Assembly (NCBI GenBank): GCA_013076295.1
Contig: RQOL01000636.1
Location: forward strand, 186,001 to 250,000
DNA length: 64,000 bases
Origin: Sanderia malayensis
Lineage: Eukaryota; Cnidaria; Scyphozoa; Semaeostomeae; Pelagiidae
Direction of reading: 5' to 3'
The first letter of the stretch is position 1. Every line of letters starts with the position of its first letter. Positions 44,686-54,909 of the stretch are shown one piece after another. The position numbers were made by a program, and so were the translations under genes. The notes under the pieces were generated by a model. The model ran no database searches. It was not told the DNA's origin and saw only the letters and a list, made by a program, of their open reading frames with translations.

Positions 44686-45430
44686 TATTTGCTGTTTGAA
44701 TGTAGTGGAAGGGCGATTTTGAGGATACCCAAATTCAAACGAAGCAGGTATTTGTAACTTGATGTGAATGATGTTCAAACTGAAAAATAAGTCTGATATG
44801 TACAATTGAACTAAAAACAACTTAGTCTAAAATATTTAACCTAAGAGTTGCTCAAAAAACAAAATGGCTGCCAACCAAAGCAAACCAAAAAAGAAAACCT
44901 ACCGGCCTGGCAGCATGAAAATGTTATGAAAAATCGAAATGTCTCAATTAAAGTTTAATTGATAAAAAAGTAAATTTGAACGATGAACATTGATCTGACT
45001 GAATTTGAAAAATCGACTTGAGTGAACTTTTTACTTCTTGACTGGGTGTGAGCAACTGAGCATCATGCATGAGTGAGGAAGGTCTATTTATAAACTACCA
45101 TAAAAAGCCCTATGTAGCCTGAACACGAAAATATATGATGGCATTAAAACAAAATGGTAGCAAAAAACAAATACAAAATGATAAATTCTACAACATGAAA
45201 TGAGCTAAATGAAGAAAAAAATTTTATTTATTATATACAATTGACTAAAATGATTTATTTTGCTACACCTACAAAGATTAGAAATGAGCAATTTTATATT
45301 GTATCACTTCTATGAATTTTTTAAACACAAATAAACGCATAAGTTTAATATACTTAGGAAATAAAATATAGATTATATATATGAAATATAATATGATTAG
45401 GTGGTTCTGTTACTATTGCCAAAGAGAAAC
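44686..45430. other. Probable BEL/Pao 5' leader, otherwise featureless
   Basis: It directly continues the BEL/Pao sequence upstream of the gag ATG once the Kolobok-like element is removed. AT-rich with no supported gene; an LTR could not be delimited. Confidence 0.35.
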
Positions 45431-45438
45431 GTTTTTAA

Positions 45439-46905
45439 CAGGGGCGGCTGGAAAGGAAAATGGAGTGGTACTAGTTGAAAGGAAACTTTTCGAACCACGC
45501 CCTTTAGATCAGCCTAAAATGCAACCACGCCCATATTTTCAACATTTGAATCATGTGGAGGAGCACATCAGTTTAAACACATAAATTTCTTCTAAAAAAT
45601 TCCTCGTGTAAAGGAAAAACAAGCAGTTATAAACTTCTCATTACAGTATATTATCAAAATAATTATTTTTTTGAAAATCTTTCAAAACGACGCTGATTGT
45701 AGGCCTTGAATCTAGCTATAACATTATCTTTAAAAACAGGTAAAAGTGAAAGCGATCTGAGGATTTGGAGAAAAATCAACATTTCTTTTTTTTTGCAACA
45801 TTGTTGATCTGCTTGGCGAAACAACTCTCTTCATTCTGCTAAACACTCTCTCACAGTGTACACTGGTGAGAGGTTTTGTTGCTGCAAGTTCCAGTAATTT
45901 CATTACCCAGGGTAATGCATCTTGAAGACCAGCCATTTTTATTACTTTTAGCAGGTCTTGTACAGTTGGCTTTCCTTCATTTACTAAATCCTCTTCGACT
46001 GTTGACTCCATTTGCCTTTCAAAATAATCTGCATCTTCAATGGCATTTCTCTCTCGTTCTTTATTTTGATTATGCTCTTCATTAGCTTTCTTTAATCTAC
46101 GTCGTCTTTCTCTTTTTTTCGCCACTACCTGGTCTCGCTCCCATACAGTCTTTTCCAATAAAATGCCAATTTCAGAATTTGAATATAAAATGCTTAAATT
46201 ATGTTCTAGAGCCAGAGGATCAGATACAACAAATGGATACAGATTTTTGAGATCGTTAATCAGGTCTTTTTGTTTTGCTTGGGATACGGCACGCCTTTCT
46301 GCAAATTTTGAAGGGTGAATCAAATCCATCCACTCCAATTTTTTTAAATTGCTGAAGCGCCAAAGCAGTTGGTCTGTGAATTGTTGGGTTACTTCAGTGG
46401 ATATTGCTATCAGCTTTTGCTTCCAACTTTCTGAAGAATCTATGGCACTTTCAATTCCTCTCCATCCATTTTGCTGACAAACTGAAGGAATCTCGGGGTC
46501 AAGAATCATTGTGTCTTCCCAAACTTGATTGCTGTCCAAATTAAGCAAAAATGCTTGAAAATCTTCTAACATCATTAACAGTTGAGTGGCATCAAGAGTG
46601 GGGTTTTGCATCACTGTTAAGATCGGAGGACAATGGGCAAATATCTTACGATAAAATTTCAAAAGAAAAGCAAACTCAATATGCTGTATTTGCACACAAA
46701 GACCTCTAGCAGAAACTTGTGTATCTGTATTAACACTATTCTCATTGGCCAATTCATACAGCACAGTACCTAGACTTTCATATAAAGAATCTACAACAGA
46801 AATGGCCGTATCGCGTGATGACCAACGTGTATCTCCTGGTAGCGGCAGACTATGACCAAGCTGAGATGTGCGTTTTAATAATGCATAATAATACATAATT
46901 GATTT
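45439..46905 (-). mobile_element. hAT transposon, 3' part
   Basis: The terminus CAGGGGCGGCTGG at 45439 is preceded by the octamer GTTTTTAA. The matching other end was not found, because a LINE and repeats replace the upstream half. The transposase C-terminal half is within. Confidence 0.6.
45730..46896 (-). pseudogene. hAT-family transposase, C-terminal half (ZMYM1-like)
   Basis: Open for 388 codons. LPLPGDTRWSSRDTA is a typical hAT core motif (T-RW). The C-terminal dimerisation region is LPWVMKLLELAATKPLTSVH followed by CERVFSRMKRVVSPSRSTM. The N-terminal BED/zinc region and first catalytic Asp are missing because a LINE 3' end abuts codon 1. The long intact frame suggests recent activity. 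Sequences of this type are usually annotated as zinc finger MYM-type protein 1-like. Confidence 0.75.
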
Positions 46906-47057
46906 TATAATGCGCCCCTATATTATACAATACTCTGCGGCGCATACAATTTATAGATAGAAGTAATAAAATTAATGAATTGCATCAAATCAAAATAACT
47001 GAGAATTACAAAAATTTTCTAAAAATTACAGTATTTACAATGAAAAAAAAAAGATCC

Positions 47058-48920
47058 TTAGAACTTAAATGCTTGTTCGAAAAAATGAGTTTTTAATGCC
47101 TTCTTAAAAATAGTTATGTCCTTAGATTGCCTAATATGGAGAGGCAAAGAGTTCCATGTGCGAGGTGCAGCATATTCAAATGCTCTCTTCCCAAAAGTCT
47201 CTGTTTGAACTCTTGGGATACCAAGTAGGGATAGCTCTGCTGATCTAAGCGTTCTGGGAGCGCTTTTACTGATCAGTAATTCCTTTAAATAAGCTGGTAC
47301 AATATTGTTCATGCACTTGAACACTAGTAATGAAAGTTTGTACAGGATCCTATACCTGATAGGCAACCAGTGTAATTCTTTCAACATTTTTGTGGCACTA
47401 TCTCTCCAACTCCTGTTTAAAGTCAATCTGGCTGCTGCGTGTTGGAGTCTCTCTAGTTTTTTAATTGTGACATCAGGCAGTCCAAATAACATGGCATTTC
47501 CATAGTCAATATGTGATGTCACAAAAGCATGAACTAAACCTTCAAAGGTGTTACGGTTGAAGTATTTCCTGACTTGCCATAGTCTATATAGTTGGTAGAA
47601 TCCTTTTTTACAGACATTGCTGACATGATCTTTCATTGATAAATTTTCATCAAAGATGACGCCAAGGTTTCTTACTTTCTGTACTGGAGAAACAGAACAT
47701 TCACCTACTATGCTTTCTAATGAAACTTTTAGCAACTGTTTACTGCCACCAATAATGATGATCTCAGCTTTGTCATCATTGATTTTTAGTTTATGTTGTA
47801 GCATCCATTTTCTTACAGCAGCAATACAACTAGTGATTTCATTTAATGCCTCAGCTTCACTTTTACTGTTGGGCTTGAAAAATATATAGAGTTCATTGTC
47901 ATCTGCAAATCCCCCTACATTAACATCATACTGAGCCATAAGATCATATAACGATGACAGATAAGATAGAAATATCACTGGCCCTGCACAGCTTCCCTGT
48001 GGCACACCATACTTGCGGTTTGTAAAATAAGACTGAAACCATTGACTGACCTGACCACTGATCTTGAATTTATGTTGAAAGATTTGTTGCAATGTATTCA
48101 TGTCCAAGGTGTCAAAAGCAGCACTTAAATCAAGCAGCACTAACAGAGACACCCTCTGGTTATCCATATTTTTTAAAATATCAGAGTGTACTCTAGTTGA
48201 AATGGTCTCAGTACTATGGTATTCTGTGTATGCAGCATTTCTTTTAGGCATTTGGTCATTTCTTTCTAAATATTCTCTATACTGTTTCACTGCAGCAGAC
48301 TCCACCACCTTAGAAATGAATGGCGGATTACTGACTGGTCTGTAACTTTTAAAAATAAGATCAAGACCAACTTTTTTCAAGAGTGGAATTACAAGAGAAC
48401 ATTTCCAATTTGATGGGAAATTTCCAGTCTGTAGTGATAAGTTTATAATTTTTGTGATACATGGCAGCAGAATATCCAAACATTTCTTTATAATTGATGT
48501 TCGTGCCGGATCTAACTGACAGTATTTTGAAGAGCACTTTGAAATTAACTTCATTATTTGGTCACTGTTGAGCTCTGCAAACTCTCTGAATTCATTGTGG
48601 CTAAATGTCTCACAGTTTTCATAATTATGATGATCACCCAGGCTTTCATTTTGCAGTATTTCTGTTATATCATTCCCAATTTTGTCAATTTTCTCCATAA
48701 AAAATTGGCCAAACATGTTAGCTAATTTATCCACAGATGAATGTTCAGGATAGGGAGTGTCATGATTCCTACTCGTTAATGATTCTAAAACTTTGAACAG
48801 TTTCTTTTGGTCACCCTCACAGTTGTCTACTTTATTTTTGCAGTATTCTAGTTTCTTTGTTTCATGTATACCAAGGGCAGTCTGGGATTTCTTTAATACA
48901 CTTGGTGATTCTTGGGGCAT
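47058..48920 (-). CDS. LINE reverse transcriptase (CR1/L2 type)
   Basis: Open for 620 codons. FKSYRPVSNPPFISKVVES, AYTEYHSTETIS, LLVLLDLSAAFDTLDMNTL, then NRKYGVPQGSCAGP and VGGFADDNELYIFF (F-ADD active site). Downstream: NDDKAEIIIIGG, KVRNLGVIFDENLSMKDHVS and TLNRSWRDSATKMLKELHWL. Between SYFTNR and YGVPQGS about 20 residues usual for the family are absent, an in-frame deletion likely to inactivate the enzyme. Confidence 0.85.
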   Translation of the reverse strand: MPQESPSVLKKSQTALGIHETKKLEYCKNKVDNCEGDQKKLFKVLESLTSRNHDTPYPEHSSVDKLANMFGQFFMEKIDKIGNDITEILQNESLGDHHNYENCETFSHNEFREFAELNSDQIMKLISKCSSKYCQLDPARTSIIKKCLDILLPCITKIINLSLQTGNFPSNWKCSLVIPLLKKVGLDLIFKSYRPVSNPPFISKVVESAAVKQYREYLERNDQMPKRNAAYTEYHSTETISTRVHSDILKNMDNQRVSLLVLLDLSAAFDTLDMNTLQQIFQHKFKISGQVSQWFQSYFTNRKYGVPQGSCAGPVIFLSYLSSLYDLMAQYDVNVGGFADDNELYIFFKPNSKSEAEALNEITSCIAAVRKWMLQHKLKINDDKAEIIIIGGSKQLLKVSLESIVGECSVSPVQKVRNLGVIFDENLSMKDHVSNVCKKGFYQLYRLWQVRKYFNRNTFEGLVHAFVTSHIDYGNAMLFGLPDVTIKKLERLQHAAARLTLNRSWRDSATKMLKELHWLPIRYRILYKLSLLVFKCMNNIVPAYLKELLISKSAPRTLRSAELSLLGIPRVQTETFGKRAFEYAAPRTWNSLPLHIRQSKDITIFKKALKTHFFEQAFKF

Positions 48921-49608
48921 GTTTGTTCAATAGTTCAGAAATGCAATCATGATATTGAGACACCAGAACATCAAGATCGTCTGATGGAGATACATACAGA
49001 TGTATTTCTGACAGATCCTGTTTGAATTTAGCAATATCTATGTCCTTTATTTTTCGAAAACAATAGTTTTCTTGATGCATTTTGAACAATATAATTTTGT
49101 TTTCACACTAACAAATGAGTGGTCTGAGATGAAGAAACTAGCTCTCACATCATGTACTTCAAAATCACAGCCCTTCCTAGTGATTATCAGGTCAAGTGTG
49201 TTTTCTTTGTTATGGGTAGGTACATTTATATGGTTGACCAGACCTACAGATGCTCAACCATACATATCTTGAGCCACTTGAATTTTCCCTGTCATTTACA
49301 TGTAGATTAAAGTCTCCCAAAAGTATTAGTTTTCCATTAAACATCACAATATTTTCCAAAAAATCAGCGAACTCATTCAAAAATACTGCTTCAGTGACAG
49401 GAGGGTTACGAGAATAGGGTGTCCTATACACCCCAACCACCATTGTACTCTGTCCTTTATATTTCAAGTGCCATTTGGCAAATTCAAATGCTGATTTTTT
49501 ACCCTTCTGTGCCTGAATAAGATCCAAAAACATCTTGTAAACAAGAACCAAACCAACACAAGACCTGCTTTCCCTTGAAGAATTACTGATGGAGTAATTT
49601 CCTGGTGT
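48921..49608 (-). pseudogene. LINE endonuclease domain, partial
   Basis: VVGVYRTPYSRNPPVTEAVF and KLILLGDFNLHVNDRE (G-DFN-x-H) are apurinic-type endonuclease motifs. After a frameshift near 49240 come NTLDLIITRKGCDFEVHD and ISDHSFV (S-DH). The first catalytic region (N/E motifs) is missing at the 5' truncation. The linker KDIDIAKFKQDL...HAPRITK leads towards the RT frame. Confidence 0.7.
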
Positions 49609-49990
49609 AATATCATGCCTCTCTCAACCCCACGTACAATGGGTTAGCTCGCTGTGCTCGCCTGTCTATCTATTATCAAGAAACATTGACTGATAGGGCG
49701 CACTGCGTGCGCTGCATTCGCTTGGCTCATGCCTCTTTCAACCCCACGTACAATGGGTTAGCTCACTGCGCTCGCCTGTGGTTGGTACACTTTCTTGCGC
49801 TGCATTTGCTTACGCTCATGCCCCTTTCAACCCCACTTACAATGGGTTAGCTCGCTGCGCTCGCCTGTCTATCTGTTATCATGAAACATTGACTGATAGG
49901 GCGCACTTCGTGCGCTGCATTCGCTAGCACTCATGCCTCTGCCTACTCCTCTTACAACGGTGTGGCTGGCTCCGCTCGCCTGATAACCCC
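49608..49990. repeat. Tandem GC-rich stem-loop repeat, about 118-bp units
   Basis: About three to four units of CATGCCTCTTTCAACCCCAC, GTACAATGGGTTAGCTCGCT, CTATCTATTATCAAGAAACA and GGGCGCACTTCGTGCGCTGC. The last word can form a GCGCA-CTTCG-TGCGC hairpin. The same units lie at 8640-8850. Confidence 0.7.
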
Positions 49991-50750
49991 TTATCATAAT
50001 TTGTTTATTAAAACTTTGGGCTTGTTTACATTAGGCCCAAGCGTCGCAAGCATGCCGAAGCAACAATGGGGGTCGCCCACTACCTAAACTACAACTATCT
50101 CACTCAAAAAACAAAACAAAGCTATCACCTGTGTTTTCAATTGTTTCCTGTAATTTTCCAGAGGTCTCTCAAACAATTAGCAAGTCTTTACAAAGATAAT
50201 TCAGGTCGTAAAACACTTTGAAAGGCGCCCAGTTATCCTTTGTGTGCAAAACAAAAACACGCGTCTTCTCCAAAAGTACCTGCTGTTCAACCCGAGGGCA
50301 AATTTGCATGATAACGAAATACGCGTGACAGTTCACGTGAAGTCGCCAAAGAGCCAATCAAATTACAGCAAAAGGCGAAACGGGTCACGTGAAGAGCGAA
50401 TATTCTGTTCGAAAATGGAGTTCGGGACGCGAATTTGGAAGTTTCACCAGCGTAAACCGTAGTTTTTTAGTGATAGCCAATTAGGCGAACAAAAACAAAG
50501 AATTTCCCAACCTTTTAGTCGAAACTGTGAGCTCTTATATAGATAACTTTTTGGTTCAGCCGGCAAAGAACAACTTACTTAAAAATAGGGCAGACTGAAG
50601 GTCTGAAAAAAAGCCTTTATGGATACCTTGTTCGCCGTTTCGGCCCATTGTTTTGGGGCGTTCAACCTATTGTTTCGGATCGAATCTATTGTTTCAGCGC
50701 AGTTTCGAGCCCTTGGCACGTGATGACGCAGAATAGTAATATTAGACTAG
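49991..50750. other. Intergenic stretch without supported gene
   Basis: Short frames only. It contains CCAAT-like words and CACGTGA motifs (50334, 50386) but nothing assignable. Confidence 0.4.
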
Positions 50751-50890
50751 GGGTCATCACTCGCTTCGCTCGTTCGCCCCAGCCCGTCAAGTAAAAAGAG
50801 CTTAATGTGGTTGGCGCGCTTCGCGCGCTGCATTCGCTCGCGCTCATGCCCACCGATTAGATTTGCTCGCTCCGCTCGCCTAAGAGTGTG
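50751..50890. repeat. GC-rich stem-loop repeat, single unit
   Basis: Begins TAGGGGTCATCACTCGCTTC as at 8381 and contains GGCGCGCTTCGCGCGCTGC, a near-perfect stem with a CTTCG-type loop, then GCTCGCTCCGCTCGCC. It truncates the KDZ-like gene on its left side. Confidence 0.65.
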
Positions 50891-52074
50891 TCATCAGGAA
50901 CCGCTTTCCGACCTGGTTACCGCTTACCGACATGGTTCTTCCAATGGAAGCGATCAACCAAAAAGTGTGTTTCTTTGAAATATGACGGATCGCGATTTAA
51001 ACAGTACTGATGTAAATTGCAGCAATTATCATAGACTATTACCTTTGGAGCTGTATAGAGAATATACAAACCATTATTATCAAGCTCAGGAAGTAGTTCT
51101 AAGTTGTGAATTATAAAACATCAAGTGAGGTACATACCTATTGGGAATCTTGTACGAATAATCGTGAATGGGACTTTAACAGATTCCTGGGAATCCATAA
51201 TTTGGAATCCATAGCAGATCTCTACGGGAAAAATTACACTTTGGTTATCTTTCTATCAACTCCCTGACCTTTATGAATATTGCATGGAATAAAATCATAG
51301 TACAATATTACCATGCTCGCAATACATTGTAAATATTCCGGGGTATAGGTTTGGATGACCGGTGTAATCTTTATTCCAATTCTCCCTGCCTCTTCGTTTG
51401 CTTTTGTCCTTGACATATTTTCCTCGCTCGCATAAAACTGGCCATGCAGGAAAAAATGACATATTCATGCCATTTGCTTGTTCAATTGGTGGTCCCAGAT
51501 GGTGTTGAGGTACAGAAAAGCACGCCTCTGCCTTTTCTTGCATGTTTCTAAACAGCTCTAACCAGCTCATACTCAAAGGCTCCGATGGCAGTTTTTTTAA
51601 AACTCCATAAATGATAGGAGCGCAATTCTGTATTTCAATCAAATGTTTCCGCTCGCTTCTCACAACTACACCTCTATTTAACTCATTTAATATTTCGCTG
51701 AGTATTGTGGAAACAGGGAAATAAGAGCAAACTGGCGAGTTTGACGATAAACACTTGAAGAGAACCCAGATAGTTTCAGGAATGTTCTTTATTCCACCAT
51801 ATTGTTGCTCCAGCTTCGTGATAACATGAAGTAAGCTTGAGTTGTGTTCACGAAGTCTCTCATTTAGCCTATGGCGTTCCACTTGGTCTGTTTCACCACG
51901 TGACTTCACAAACTTTTTCAGTGCCGTCCTTGTATCTTCATTAGAGATGAATACTCTATCTCTAAACCCAGTGCAAAAATAATAATAAACAAAATTACTA
52001 ATTCATTCCCGCGTAACGAAAAACTTAGAAGGGGGCGTTACCTAACGCTTACAATTGAATCATAAGAGCATTTC

Positions 52075-52495
52075 AGTGGGCATAATAAGCGCCCCGGTGC
52101 TTATTAAATATTTTGCAAATATTGGATGGGCGCTTATTAAAGGGGGCGCTTATTTCACAGTCCTAAAATTTTCAAATCAAACAACCTCAAAAACAAAAGA
52201 ATAATCTTATATAGTTCCAAATGTTATTCAATTTCAAGCAGTGAAGATCAACTTCAACTGCTGATTTTGACTCCATTGCATTTCCAAACGCTCACGCTCA
52301 AGTGTCTTTCAAGCCTGGAGTTTCTACGTTATTATTTGAACCAAACAGTCAAAATGTAAGAATTCTATTAACCGCCTTGGGTGGTTAATAGAGGGGGCGC
52401 TTATTTCATACTTTTTGATTTTAAGGTAGGCGCCTATTGGAGGGGGCGATTAAAGGATGGTGGACGCTAATTAGAGGAAATATGGTATGCAATAC
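52075..52495. repeat. MITE-like GGGGGCGCTTATT/TTAGAGGAAATA repeat in a KDZ intron
   Basis: Several GGGCGCTTATTAAAG/AGCGCCCC words in both orientations. The right end is GCTAATTAGAGGAAATATGG, whose reverse complement start (CCATATTTCCTCTAATT) resembles 12745-12762. The left boundary is unclear. Confidence 0.5.
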
Positions 52496-54835
52496 TATGC
52501 TACTTATCTTCCACGCAATGTGATGGACTCTTCTGCTTGTTCCTGAACTTCTAACTGGTTGAAGTAAATGCGTCGAAACCCTAAAGATGTTGCATCACAA
52601 AAGATCCGTTGTGGGTATTGGCCGCAGTTGTTGCACAAAAAACCAGTATCAACATCTAGGTCAAGTAAACCAAGGAACGCATACCAGCTCATTCTCCACT
52701 GGGTATAGCCAAGAAAGTGCTCACAATTGAACCCAGAGTCCACAGGATTCTTGTTCCAGACTTCAAGATAACTGACTAAATTTTGGCTAAAAGTTATAAT
52801 AGTATTAAGCACCAGCTCCCCCAACAATTTGCAAATATTTGTTTCCTTACGCCTCCATTTATAATATTCTTAAATAGATATCAAAAAATCATCATTTGTT
52901 TGTCAATTAACCATTGCATAACTGGTGCGTTTTCTAGCAATAAAAACGTAAAAAAAGTCCCCGGAGTCGTGCCCCCGGACCCCCGTACTCGCCCAGCTTT
53001 CCCAACATCAAAATGCGTGCCTCAAGAGCTTCAAAAGCGTGCATAATCGAATATTAACATTGTTAATCAACATACCTATTTCCAGTTATGAAATTGTGCA
53101 TATAATTTCGTAGAACATCATGACCAACAAGAAAATCTCCCATGTTTAAAATTCCCTTGCTGCACCCATCATACTTTGCAACTTCTCTACACGCTTCATT
53201 ACTGCAAACTTTGAACGGTACTAAAAATGAAAATGCATTATTAAAAGGATAACATATATCGTTCCAATGCCCTATCCCCAACGTCAATTTACTTTTTATA
53301 TTACTTTAGAAACAACGGGCCAAAAACACTCACCCGAAACATCAAATATATACTTTTGAGTGTAAAACTTCTTGTTATTTATCCATTGAATTTCAGTTGA
53401 TAAAACCGCCTTGCAAATGCTGCACATAGATGATGCAAAGTCATCTATTATTATAAAATGATCTTCAACAGTGTCAACAATACCATTTAAAAACCCAGAG
53501 AATGGAATTTTCATTGTTGAAACTGCCGGGCGAGAGTATATCTTTTGTGCTGAACTTCGAAGATATTCATGTTGCTGAACCATATCAAGCAAACAATCAG
53601 GTATATCCGCGTCTGTTCCATTTCTTGCAAGAGTCGATTTTATGCAAGACATATGATTGCAAGAATATCGAGTAGACGTGCAAGTAAAACATCTGAAACC
53701 CCTTCTATCAGCACCAACAATTCCAAATGAGTCAAGTGGTGGTTTTACAATGACCATCGACTTTCCAGACAATGGTAGCTGAACAAATGTAGACAAACCC
53801 TGTCAAAAAAACCTTTCATGGTTACAATGAATAAAGTATGGCCAAAGAGAGATAACTTCTTACCCAATCGGCCCTTTTACACTGGCCCTAAATGGCGATG
53901 GTTTTTGTTACACATAACATATTTTTATACTTTATAGGGATTTTATGTGAAAGCCTGACCAGGTGCATACACTTGAAAACAACACGCATGAAAATATCAA
54001 TATAAAAATGAGAGCTTTTTTCCATGGGCAAGTTTAAAAGACGACAGAGATGACTTGATTTTGAATACCAAAAACTGAGAGGATAGAAAAAAGGGAGAAG
54101 GGCAAAAACAAAATTAAAAAAAATGTAGAAAGCAGCAAGACAATCAACTTTGGGGAACAGAACTCAGAAGTGCGAAGAATATGAATCAATAATTAATTTC
54201 TTTTTAGTAAGAAATTTGATAACAAATTACAGAATATATGTTAGGATTCACATAATTTGGGCAGTGTAAAAAGGGCCAATAGAGTACCAGACATGAAGTG
54301 GATAAAAGAAAAGTGGTTTGCAAGCTCAGATATCGCTCAATAATTTATTGTATTTTAGGAATATGGTTTTTTTGCCACTACCTGATGATACCAGTGGTCT
54401 GTGTATATGTCTATAAAACAATTGAAATTTGAAAAGTAATAGAGAAGTGTTGCTACAAAATTTATAATTACATCAAAATTATTTGAAAATTGTGTTATTA
54501 TGAAGCACAGCCAAATATTTAAACATCACATGTTTAAAGTGGCATAAAATGTATTTGTACATAATGTACATGAACATTTTTACATACCTTCATTTATTGC
54601 TGGCATTGTTACTCCATTGAATATTTCCCAAACACTAAACACTTCAAAGCATATCTTCATATGAATGCAGTCAGCAAATTTTTCTTTAAGCATCTCCTTA
54701 AGCTCTGTATGAAAAAGGAGTTTACAAAAGTTTCACAAAAGTTACAACCAATGTTTCAAACCAGAGCAAGATTTTTCTATTGCCTTATCTTGACATATTT
54801 GATATGAAATGGTAGATGACCATGTCAATGACAAA

Positions 54836-54909
54836 CAGCACTGTGGGATTTGAACCCACAATCTCATTTCTAATTCTAGAAATGTGTGTTGCTGTTACAC
54901 CAAGTGCTG
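54836..54909 (-). tRNA. tRNA-like sequence, probably a pseudogene or SINE head
   Basis: 74 nt on the minus strand. The acceptor arms CAGCACT/AGTGCTG pair 7 of 7. The T arm GTGGG-TTCAAAT-CCCAC has a good B box (GGTTCAAATCC). The D arm is GTGT/ACAC with A-box-like TGGTGTAACAG. The anticodon arm ATTTC/GAAAT pairs, but its loop (TAGAATTA) is 8 nt and the D loop lacks GG. I do not assign an anticodon. Confidence 0.4.

Larger units (their letters stand above)
46906..49610 (-). mobile_element. CR1/L2-group LINE, 5'-truncated
   Basis: The minus strand holds an apurinic-type endonuclease (partial), reverse transcriptase and a 3' UTR ending in GGGGCGCATTATAAAA-type sequence near 46906, similar in style to CR1/L2 tails (GGCGC..TATAAA) rather than poly(A). 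The 5' end stops at the GC-rich repeats near 49608. It was inserted into the hAT element. Confidence 0.7.
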
